Below are positions 52,814 to 59,847 of a stretch of 59,847 bases of DNA, in pieces. The position numbers and the translations under genes are program-made. Below the pieces are notes generated by a model, which was not told the DNA's origin, made no database searches, and worked only from the letters and a program-made list of their open reading frames with translations. Within the stretch, counting starts at the first letter, position 1; each line of letters begins with the position of its first letter. The stretch spans positions 1 to 59,847 of the forward strand of contig JAJFFB010000116.1 in the NCBI GenBank assembly GCA_021776925.1, given 5' to 3'. The stretch is from Planctomycetota bacterium. Its GTDB lineage: Bacteria > Planctomycetota > UBA1135.

Positions 52814-55800
52814 GTGAAGAACCTGGGGAAGAACATCGTGATTCTCCTGGCCCTGATGGGGGCCGGGTTCTTCCTTGCATACATACGCTTCCGGCCGCAC
52901 CTGACCGATTCGACCTCCTTCACCGACGGCGAATCGATCTACGACCAGAACAAGACCGAGGCGATCCGTTACGCCCTGTGGGAAGAGCCGCTCGCCTTTG
53001 ATGGCCGCATCAACTCCGACGAAGATGAACTGCGTCCGGCGCTGTCGCCCGACGGCCGTTTCCTGGTTTTCGGAAGCGGCCAGCAAGGGCTGAACCAAGA
53101 TCTCTACATCAGCGAGGTCGTTGATGGCGCACCGCAGGAGCCGCGGCCGCTGTGGGAGGTCAACACCGACTTCGACGAAACCGCCGCGGCTTTCTCCAAC
53201 GACGCGCTTTACTTTGCCTCCAACCGCCCCGGCGGCGTCGGCGGCATGGACCTGTGGCGGGTGCCCTATCGCGATAGTGAATTCGGCAACGCCGAACTGC
53301 TCGTCGGCCTCGAGGTCAACACCGCTTTCGACGAGACCGACCCGGCGCCGGTTCCCGGCACCCTTGCGGTCGCCTTCGCCTCCGACCGCAAACGTGGCAA
53401 GCGCACCGACTTCGATCTGTACATGGCCAAGCCGGCCGGCGCCACGGGTCTGGCAGCGACTTCCTTCGTCGAACTGAACTCGCCTTTCGACGAGCGCGAG
53501 CCGGCCTTCGTCGGCGATGCGCGCACCTTGGTGTTCACCTCCGACCGCACCGAGGGCGCCAAGGGCGGTTTCGATCTGTACCGTTCGGTGCGCGAAGCGA
53601 GCCTGTGGCTGCCACCGGAGAACCTCGAGGGGCTCAACAGCGGTGCCGACGAACGCGGACCGGCGCCATCGCCCGACGGCTTCTCGCTGGTCTACTCGGT
53701 GCAGCGCGAAGGCCTTTCTGCAGACCTGTTCCGCGCCCGCTCACGCGAGCTGTTCCGCATGCCGAGCAAGCCGGTCGGCTGGATCGACCTGCTGATCCTG
53801 GTCGGCTTGGTGCTGGTCGCCCTGTTGGCGTGGCTGGCCAAGCGCTGGAACGCGCTCGACCTGATCTACAAGTGCTTCATGGTGGCGCTGATCATCCACC
53901 TGCTGCTGTTGTGGTGGTTCCGCGACGTCTACCCCCAGAGCGGGCCGGCCGAACTCCCGCAGCGCGAGTCGATGTTCAAGGTCAAGCTGGCGGTGTCGCC
54001 GAGCCGCTCCAGCGCGACCAACAAGGAGTTCGGCGGAGCGGTCGAGGCCGCGCGCAGCGAGACCGCCGAGGTCGCCAATCCCGAACGCGCCGACCACGAG
54101 CGCGCCGACACCGCCGAGGCTCTGACCGCCGCTCCACAAGTCACCGTGGCGCGGGCCGAGACGCAATTGGCCGAGAATAGTGAACGCCAAGAGGTGCAGC
54201 TGGCGGCGACTTCCGAGAGTGAGGCGTTGCCCGAGCAGGCGCGCGAGACCGAGGTCGCGCAACCTACCGAAGAAATCCAGCGGCGCACTTCCGAGGCATC
54301 GGGTCTGGCGGTTGCCGTGGCGGACGACTTCAAGGTGCAGCGATCAGAGCGCGCCAACGACAATCCCGAGCGCGCCACCGCGATGCCAGGGGATCCGACC
54401 GAGACCGAGGCGCTGCCCGAACAGCGCACCCAGACGCTGACCGCCCAGAACCTGGCCAACTCGCCGGAGTTCAGTGAATCGGCCAGCGAAATGATGGCCG
54501 AGAGCGCGGCCGAGAACCGCGATTCCGCGCAACAGACGCAGGTTGCCGTGGCCCAGCCGACCGAAGAGATCCAGCGCCTCAACGGGTCGGCGCGGACCTT
54601 TGAGGTCGAGGCCAACGACTCCAACGAGTTCCGCCCGACGGTGCGCAGCAACAGCGGGCCGGAGCGCCAGGCGATCCAATCGGAACAGATCGGCGAAGCA
54701 GGCGAGGTCGCGATGGCACCGAGTCCGGAACTTGGCGGCGGTCTGCAGCAGGGCACCGGCGGCTTCACACCTGGCGAGGAAAGTCTTGCCGTCTCTGCGC
54801 CCAACCGGCAGCAATCGGAGTTCCGCCCCGATGGCACGCCCAACTCTGCCTTGGCCGAGGTCGACGTCAACAACGCCGAGCATGCGTCGGACCCGTCGGC
54901 GTTCCAGCCCAAGTTCGGTAGCGAAGCCGGACCGACAGCGGAAGAGACGCTGGTTGCTGATCTGGGGGCCTCCAACGCTCCAGAGCGCGAGCACAGCGAA
55001 GTCGCCGCACCCCAGCGCCACACCGCCGACACCGGTTCGCTGGCCACCGACCTGGCCGGCGATCCGCTTCCCGATCTGACTGCGACCTCGCTGGCTCTCG
55101 ACCGGCCGACAGTAAGTTCGCCCTCGGGTCCGCAGCGGCGCATGTCCGATTTCCTGCCGACCAGCGACGGTTCTCCGGTCGAGGCACTGCCCGGGATCGC
55201 CCTGGACGACGAGGCCTCGTTGCCCGAAGCTGCGCAACGCGGCCAACCTGGCGAAGAGACCGAGAGTTTCGAAAACGAATTGCTCGCCGGGCTGACCACC
55301 GCCGACGCGCCCAAGCGGGCGATCGGCGATCTCGGCGCTCCCGATCGCTCCGAGGTGGCGATGAGTTCGCCCGATGACGATCCGGCGGTGGGGCCGAGCT
55401 TCTCGCCGCTGGTGGTGATGGAAGAGATCCGCGGCCAGGAGCCCGAGGTCGCTACCATTCCGGCGCAACTCGAGCACACTCCTTATCGCAACCGCTTCGG
55501 CGGACAGAAAGACATCGCGCTGCAGGAGCACGGCGGCAGCAAAGAGACCGAGGCCGCGGTGCGCGCGGGCCTTGAGTATCTGGCGTCGATCCAGAACGAG
55601 GCCGGTTATTGGGGCAGTCGCAGCGACAAACAGGCCAAGTACCGTCACGTGGTCATCGGCAAGACCGCACTGTCGATGCTCGCCTTCCTCGGCGCCGGCC
55701 ACACTCCCGAATCGGGCACCCAGTACTCGATGGTTTCGCGCAAAGCGGTCGACTTCCTGCTCGACGTGCAGGACTGGAAGACCGGCCACTTCGGCGATTC

Positions 55801-56602
55801 GGCTTCATACGGGCACGGTATCGCCACCTATGCGCTGGCCGAGTGCTACGCGCTGACCAAGGAGCAGCGCCTGCGCGAACCGCTGGAGAAGGCGATCAAA
55901 TGGATCCTGCAGAAGCAGCACCGCTCGATCGATCCCAAGCTTGATGGCGGCTGGGGTTATTACTTCCCCGACGCCGATGGCTACCAGAGCGACCGCTGGC
56001 CGCGCGTGTCGGTGACCTCGTGGCAGGTGATGGCCCTTGAATCGGCGCGCATCGGCGGCCTGGAAGTGCCCGACGAATCCTTCGAGCGTGCCGCCAGCTA
56101 CCTGCGCCACAGCGTCGATCCGCGTTACGGCTACGTGCGCTACTCGCACGATCCCAGCCGCCTGTCGAGCAACTACCCAACGCTGCCGGCGTCGACTCCG
56201 GCCGGTCTGTTTGCCGCGGCGCTGCTCGGTGAAGACATCGAGAGCAATTACTACAAAGACGCGGTTTCCTTCACTCTCGAACGCGCGCCGACCGGTTATG
56301 CATTCCGTGGCGACGACGCTTTCGTGCGCCGCGCCGAGGGCAACCTGTATTTCTGGTACTACGGTTCGCTGGCGATGTTCCGCCTCGGCGGTTACGCCTG
56401 GGACCAGTGGAACACGCGCATGAAAGACACCCTGGTCAACGCCCAGGACCAGGACGGCTCGTGGAAGCCGATCTCGATCTACGCGCGCTACGCCGGCGAC
56501 GACTGGCGCGACAAGAGCTACACCACCGCGATGTGCGTGCTCACTCTCGAGGTCTACTACCGCTACTTCACCCCGCTGCTGTCGGTCCAGGCCAGCAAGT
56601 AG
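52814..56602 (+). CDS. TonB-like giant: PD40 propeller, triple membrane span, long linker, terpene-cyclase-like alpha-toroid
   Basis: 1262 residues. A first membrane helix lies at about 7-25. Residues about 70-310 are a PD40/WD40-like propeller (RPALSPDGRFLVFGS, YFASNRPGG, AFASDRK, FTSDRTEGAKGGFDLY). Two further helices lie at about 322-342 and 351-369. The latter (MVALIIHLLLLWWF) carries His362 in the position of the TonB/TolA membrane histidine. Residues about 395-890 are an acidic, Gln/Glu/Ala/Pro-rich linker with repeated QPTEEIQR words. Residues about 900-1262 are alpha-alpha repeats of the squalene-cyclase/prenyltransferase type (LEYLASIQNEAGYWG, IKWILQKQH, GGWGYYF, DQDGSWKPIS). With the N-terminus inside, propeller and toroid both face the periplasm. 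It is probably the force transducer of the ExbB/ExbD motor; it lacks a recognisable cyclase DxDD motif. Confidence 0.85.
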   Translation: MKNLGKNIVILLALMGAGFFLAYIRFRPHLTDSTSFTDGESIYDQNKTEAIRYALWEEPLAFDGRINSDEDELRPALSPDGRFLVFGSGQQGLNQDLYISEVVDGAPQEPRPLWEVNTDFDETAAAFSNDALYFASNRPGGVGGMDLWRVPYRDSEFGNAELLVGLEVNTAFDETDPAPVPGTLAVAFASDRKRGKRTDFDLYMAKPAGATGLAATSFVELNSPFDEREPAFVGDARTLVFTSDRTEGAKGGFDLYRSVREASLWLPPENLEGLNSGADERGPAPSPDGFSLVYSVQREGLSADLFRARSRELFRMPSKPVGWIDLLILVGLVLVALLAWLAKRWNALDLIYKCFMVALIIHLLLLWWFRDVYPQSGPAELPQRESMFKVKLAVSPSRSSATNKEFGGAVEAARSETAEVANPERADHERADTAEALTAAPQVTVARAETQLAENSERQEVQLAATSESEALPEQARETEVAQPTEEIQRRTSEASGLAVAVADDFKVQRSERANDNPERATAMPGDPTETEALPEQRTQTLTAQNLANSPEFSESASEMMAESAAENRDSAQQTQVAVAQPTEEIQRLNGSARTFEVEANDSNEFRPTVRSNSGPERQAIQSEQIGEAGEVAMAPSPELGGGLQQGTGGFTPGEESLAVSAPNRQQSEFRPDGTPNSALAEVDVNNAEHASDPSAFQPKFGSEAGPTAEETLVADLGASNAPEREHSEVAAPQRHTADTGSLATDLAGDPLPDLTATSLALDRPTVSSPSGPQRRMSDFLPTSDGSPVEALPGIALDDEASLPEAAQRGQPGEETESFENELLAGLTTADAPKRAIGDLGAPDRSEVAMSSPDDDPAVGPSFSPLVVMEEIRGQEPEVATIPAQLEHTPYRNRFGGQKDIALQEHGGSKETEAAVRAGLEYLASIQNEAGYWGSRSDKQAKYRHVVIGKTALSMLAFLGAGHTPESGTQYSMVSRKAVDFLLDVQDWKTGHFGDSASYGHGIATYALAECYALTKEQRLREPLEKAIKWILQKQHRSIDPKLDGGWGYYFPDADGYQSDRWPRVSVTSWQVMALESARIGGLEVPDESFERAASYLRHSVDPRYGYVRYSHDPSRLSSNYPTLPASTPAGLFAAALLGEDIESNYYKDAVSFTLERAPTGYAFRGDDAFVRRAEGNLYFWYYGSLAMFRLGGYAWDQWNTRMKDTLVNAQDQDGSWKPISIYARYAGDDWRDKSYTTAMCVLTLEVYYRYFTPLLSVQASK

Positions 56603-56628
56603 CGGCTGCCTGAAAGGGTTGCCCTTGG

Positions 56629-58803
56629 TCAGGGTGTGATCAAAATCGGCTGAAACCCGGTGCTGATATCCCACGCCTGGGTCCCGAGGCCGGCGATAAC
56701 GGCGAAATAGATCGAATTCCCGATCATGGTGGCTGGGATCCTGCTGGAGGTGGGGCGGAACCAAAGGGTGGAATCACCGTTCGCATCCAGCTTCCCTTCC
56801 TGGTGACGGAACATATTGGCCGGGTAGATTCCCTGCAGGGTTGCACGGAACCAAAGATCCGAGGACAGTGGAATGTCCAGACCTGCGATGCCGCTGGGTC
56901 CGGTCCCGGCTAGGGAGCCCAGCAGACGATAGTTCTGGGTGGCTCTGTCATCCGGAAGATCAACCTCGAGGCGCACCCTTCCTCCTCGAGAGGCAGAGAC
57001 CTCCTCAGGAGATGCTGACAATCCAGAATGATATCCGCCGGTCGCACCGGAAAAGAGATGGACTACGATTCCGGATGCGTAACCGAGATCCTCGCTAAGA
57101 GTGAATTCAGGGATTCCATCCCCGTTGACGTCAGACATGGAAGAGAAAGACGGTGTCTGAATGGAAGTCGTTTCGAATTGGAGGTTCCACAAGAACTCCG
57201 CCTGTTCACCTCCGATGGCGACGAATTGGCCGTCGTCATCCTTCAATAGGATGTCGGGTCCTGGCAGGGAATCGAAATGGGCATAATCCCATCGCCCTTT
57301 CCAAGCAGGGATCTGGCTGGTCCATTCCCAAAGCGAGGTGCCGTTGTCAGGCGCCAACCGAAGCAAACGAAGAGAGCGGTTTTCGGTTTGGCTTGACGAG
57401 AGGATGTCCTGGTCGCCATCCATGTCCAGATCACGCAAGCCAATGCTCCCGCCAAGTCCCTCATTGTGGGATTGCCCGGTGCGGCGCCATCTCAGCTGAC
57501 CGGACTGGCTTTCGAGGACCCCGATGAGGCCCACTGCGGCCTGCTGGTCGGAATAGGAGGAATCTAGGAACACGACTTCGGGCGTTGTGTCGCCGTCCAG
57601 ATCGGCCACTCTGAGAACCCTGGGAGATTCATATTGATCGGCAGGCAGATAGGACCAGAGAACCTGGCCGGTCGCTCCGTGAAAGGCCTGGATCTGGGTA
57701 TGGCTCCCTGCGACAAGATCCTGCAAGCCATCATGGTCCACGTCCAGCATCTCAAGGGAGGAGGCCAAATCCTCCGTTGGGCCGCCGGAGGCCGACCATG
57801 TGGTCAGGCCGGTGAGTCCGCTCAGGAGTTCGATCATTCCGTTCTTCGCCCCTGCCGCGCTCTCTTGGGAGCGACATAAGACGTCTTCCATGCCATCGCC
57901 ATCGAAGTCAGCCACCAGGATCTTGACCCCGAATTCCTGGGTGGGCCAATTCCCATAGCGCAGCCACAAGAGGCTGCCTGTCCTTCCATCCAATGCTTGA
58001 ATGGCGCCCTGGGCAAGGAAAGATGGGTAGAGCAGGTCGAGGAAACCGTCGCCGTTGGCATCGAAGAGCGGGGGAGTGGGTTCGGTTGTTTGGAAGGGGT
58101 GATGGTGTTTCCAGATCGTGTGGCCATCGGCGCTGTCCAGGAGGGCCCATACGTGATCCCCCGACTGCCCCTGGTTGAATTGAATCAGGATCTCTTTGTC
58201 CAGATCTCCGTCGAGGTCAGGGAAGGAAATGCGTGGAAAATGGGCCCAAAGGCTGGCATCGCGACGCCATTTCAATGCCCCGGTAGCGCCGTCCAAAACG
58301 ACCAGGAAGACGGGATTTCGATCGACGACTTCGGCGATGCCATCCCCGTTGAGGTCGACCACCTGGACGTCGTTGCCAAAGAATTGATCCTCGCCCCCGC
58401 CCCATACTTCCCACAGCAAGGCACCGCTCCCTCCTTGAAATACCACGACACGGCCCTCCAAGTTGAAGTCGCCAAAAAAATCCCACTGCCCGATCACAAT
58501 ATCCTCGATGCCGTCCCCGTCCACGTCACCGAATCCGAGGGTCGCGTGAACGTGAACGGTTGGGGAAGGGGGCCATTGAAACCAGACTTCCCCGCTGTTC
58601 CCGTCCAAGACTTGGATGGCGTGCGGATTGTGATTGGCAACCAAGATCACGTCGAGGACGCCATCTCCGGTCAGGTCGAGCGGCGGGGCGCCTACTGAGG
58701 GTGTCGTCAGGCAAGATTTCCAGATCGGAGCGGTCCATCCGCCCACTGGGCCTTCGCTCTGAAGGACGGGCAGGCCAAGGCTGATAAGAAAGGGGATCCA
58801 CAT
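56629..58803 (-). CDS. Secreted FG-GAP/VCBS-repeat protein
   Basis: 724 residues from ATG 58803, which opens a signal peptide (FLISLGLPVLQ); ATG 58884 would add 27 polar residues. Residues about 40-600 hold about ten FG-GAP/PQQ-like blades with DxDGDGxxD calcium loops (DLTGDGVLDVILVAN, GDVDGDGIEDIVIGQ, DANGDGFLDLLYP). The last roughly 120 residues are a beta domain (GPSGIAGLDIPLSSDLW, EGKLDANGDSTLWF) similar in pattern to the end of the PD40/lectin protein at 22053. Cell-surface or secreted binding protein; no catalytic site. Convergent with the giant effector gene, 26 bases apart. Confidence 0.85.
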   Translation of the reverse strand: MWIPFLISLGLPVLQSEGPVGGWTAPIWKSCLTTPSVGAPPLDLTGDGVLDVILVANHNPHAIQVLDGNSGEVWFQWPPSPTVHVHATLGFGDVDGDGIEDIVIGQWDFFGDFNLEGRVVVFQGGSGALLWEVWGGGEDQFFGNDVQVVDLNGDGIAEVVDRNPVFLVVLDGATGALKWRRDASLWAHFPRISFPDLDGDLDKEILIQFNQGQSGDHVWALLDSADGHTIWKHHHPFQTTEPTPPLFDANGDGFLDLLYPSFLAQGAIQALDGRTGSLLWLRYGNWPTQEFGVKILVADFDGDGMEDVLCRSQESAAGAKNGMIELLSGLTGLTTWSASGGPTEDLASSLEMLDVDHDGLQDLVAGSHTQIQAFHGATGQVLWSYLPADQYESPRVLRVADLDGDTTPEVVFLDSSYSDQQAAVGLIGVLESQSGQLRWRRTGQSHNEGLGGSIGLRDLDMDGDQDILSSSQTENRSLRLLRLAPDNGTSLWEWTSQIPAWKGRWDYAHFDSLPGPDILLKDDDGQFVAIGGEQAEFLWNLQFETTSIQTPSFSSMSDVNGDGIPEFTLSEDLGYASGIVVHLFSGATGGYHSGLSASPEEVSASRGGRVRLEVDLPDDRATQNYRLLGSLAGTGPSGIAGLDIPLSSDLWFRATLQGIYPANMFRHQEGKLDANGDSTLWFRPTSSRIPATMIGNSIYFAVIAGLGTQAWDISTGFQPILITP

Positions 58804-58959
58804 GGCGAACAAGGATTGGGGAATCGAGTCGCGGGTCTTATGGCAAATCTCGTTCCATGGATCCTGAGTTGTTTTCTTTCGCATCCTCCAACTGTCCACG
58901 CAGATCTCCGCGCCCAGTGCCCCTCCATGCACAGTTATGATCGTGGTGAACCCACGCGC

Positions 58960-59847
58960 ATGGTCTTCGCTTTCCCCCTGCTTTTGTGCCTGGCGCAGGA
59001 TCCTGTTCCTGCGGCGGTGGATTTCACTCGTGAGGTGCGGCCGCTGCTGGCGCGGCGCTGTTTCAACTGCCACGGGCCGGAGCCGGAGAGCCGCGAGGCC
59101 GAGATGCGCCTGGATGTGCGGGATAGCGCAGTGGCTGTGCGCGATGGCGAGTACGCGGTCATCGTGCCGGGAAATGCTGCCGACAGCGAGTTGTGGTTCC
59201 GCATCACCGATCCGCTCGATCGAATGCCGCCGGAAGAGGCGGGGCCGGCGCTGACCGAGGCTGAGATCGACGTCCTCACGCGCTGGATCGATCAAGGCGC
59301 GGAGTATCGGCCGCACTGGAGTTTCGTGCCGCCGACGAAGGCGCCTGCGCCAGCGGTGGAGCCGCCGTCGGTCGAGATGGAAGATGGAATGGAAGATGGA
59401 ATGCGGGATTGGAGCCAGTCCCCGATCGATGCCTTGGTGCACGCGCGGCTGCGCCAGGCAGGCCTGGAGCCGGCGGTCGAAGCCGACCGGCGCACGCTGA
59501 TCCGGCGCGCCAGCCTGGATCTGACCGGCCTGCCGCCGACCCCCGAGCAGGTGCAGGGATTCCTCGCCGATGAACGGCCCGATGCGTGGGAGCATTTGCT
59601 CGACCGCCTGATGGCGTCGCCGCACTTCGGCGAACGCTGGGCGGCGGTGTGGCTGGACCTGGCGCGGTACGCCGACTCCAAGGGTTACGGCTCCGATCCC
59701 TTGCGCGAGATCTGGCGTTATCGCGACTGGGTGATCGACGCCTTCAACGCCGACCTGCCCTATGACCGTTTCACCCTCGAGCAGATGGCCGGCGATCTGC
59801 TGCCCGACGCCACGATGGAGACGCGGTTGGCCACCGCTTTCCACCGC
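58960..59847 (+). CDS. PSCyt1 cytochrome / DUF1549 protein, 3' end cut by window edge
   Basis: 296 codons are open to the window edge. ATG 58960 leads straight into a signal peptide (FAFPLLLCLAQ); ATG 58927 is in frame and adds 11 residues. The planctomycete cytochrome C domain (PSCyt1) has heme motif CFNCH near 34-38 (DFTREVRPLLARRCFNCHG), PGNAADSELWFRI, and RMPPEE with the likely Met ligand. DUF1549 begins near 150 (IDALVHARL, RRASLDLTGLPPTPEQV, HFGERWAAVWLDLARYADS). The full family usually continues into DUF1553. Such genes are a hallmark of planctomycetes and often stand next to sulfatase or DUF1501 genes. Confidence 0.93.
   Translation, partial: MVFAFPLLLCLAQDPVPAAVDFTREVRPLLARRCFNCHGPEPESREAEMRLDVRDSAVAVRDGEYAVIVPGNAADSELWFRITDPLDRMPPEEAGPALTEAEIDVLTRWIDQGAEYRPHWSFVPPTKAPAPAVEPPSVEMEDGMEDGMRDWSQSPIDALVHARLRQAGLEPAVEADRRTLIRRASLDLTGLPPTPEQVQGFLADERPDAWEHLLDRLMASPHFGERWAAVWLDLARYADSKGYGSDPLREIWRYRDWVIDAFNADLPYDRFTLEQMAGDLLPDATMETRLATAFHR

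Noticed and set aside
55537-56602. C-terminal toroid as an active squalene-hopene cyclase
   Set aside because: The alpha-alpha repeats fit the fold, but no DxDD catalytic motif is visible and the domain is attached to a membrane transducer; a binding role is more likely.
58804-59844. Extension of the minus-strand FG-GAP frame to the right window edge
   Set aside because: The added sequence is antisense to the PSCyt1/DUF1549 gene and lacks repeats; the signal peptide at ATG 58803 marks the real start.

Overview
The window looks like a chromosomal segment of a GC-rich member of the Planctomycetota or a close PVC relative. The evidence is family content. There is a PSCyt1/DUF1549 cytochrome at the right edge, two giant PVC-type CxxCH dehydrogenase fusions with HEAT repeats, a DUF1080 domain, several Gfo/Idh/MocA oxidoreductases and Tat-exported sugar enzymes, and an ECF sigma factor fused to a membrane anchor and extracytoplasmic repeats. 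There are also many secreted FG-GAP, PD40 and carboxypeptidase-regulatory-like proteins. No rRNA, tRNA, CRISPR array, transposase or phage gene was seen.

Layout. 1-5380: a truncated TPR protein (minus), a low-complexity lipoprotein and a HEAT/vWA-like secreted protein. 5381-9340: an inverted-repeat element, a small zinc-ribbon locus split by an in-frame UGA, nagB, tryptophanase with a structured leader, and a Gfo/Idh/MocA enzyme. 9456-14935: a small membrane protein, the membrane-tethered ECF sigma factor, two small exported proteins and an endonuclease/exonuclease/phosphatase-family lipoprotein. 14872-22052: a PVC dehydrogenase-HEAT-cytochrome-ThuA fusion, divergent Tat-exported sugar isomerase and oxidoreductase, an ABM-type monooxygenase and a truncated hemoglobin. 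22053-24707: a PD40/C-type-lectin secreted protein of visibly lower GC. 25133-42507: a large sugar-catabolism island. One arm (minus) runs Gfo, a 1772-aa FG-GAP/PVC/cytochrome/DUF1080 fusion, an MFS sugar permease, xylA and xylB. The other arm (plus) runs a TIM-barrel isomerase, Gfo, a pentaheme PA14 lipoprotein and a sugar-dehydrogenase-like beta-propeller. 42521-48117: patatin, a small lipoprotein, a large carboxypeptidase-regulatory-like protein, peptidase E and Hsp20 behind a near-perfect sigma-54 promoter. 48611-56602: a four-gene TPR/ExbB/ExbD/giant-effector operon. 56629-59847: an FG-GAP protein and the start of a PSCyt1/DUF1549 protein.

How it fits together. The 14.9-42.5 kb genes read as an oxidise-then-cleave route for sugars: periplasmic dehydrogenases with built-in hemes, NAD(P)-type Gfo oxidoreductases, a DUF1080 (3-keto-disaccharide hydrolase family) domain, ThuA-like and AP-endonuclease-2-like TIM-barrel enzymes, then import and entry into pentose metabolism through xylose isomerase and xylulokinase. 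This is inference from family content.

The strongest candidate for an undescribed system is the 48.6-56.6 kb operon. A proton-driven ExbB/ExbD pair is followed by a 1262-aa protein with an N-terminal anchor, a PD40 propeller, a TonB-like histidine-containing membrane helix, a roughly 500-residue repetitive linker and a C-terminal terpene-cyclase-like alpha-toroid. It looks like a TonB/TolA-type force transducer with novel end domains.
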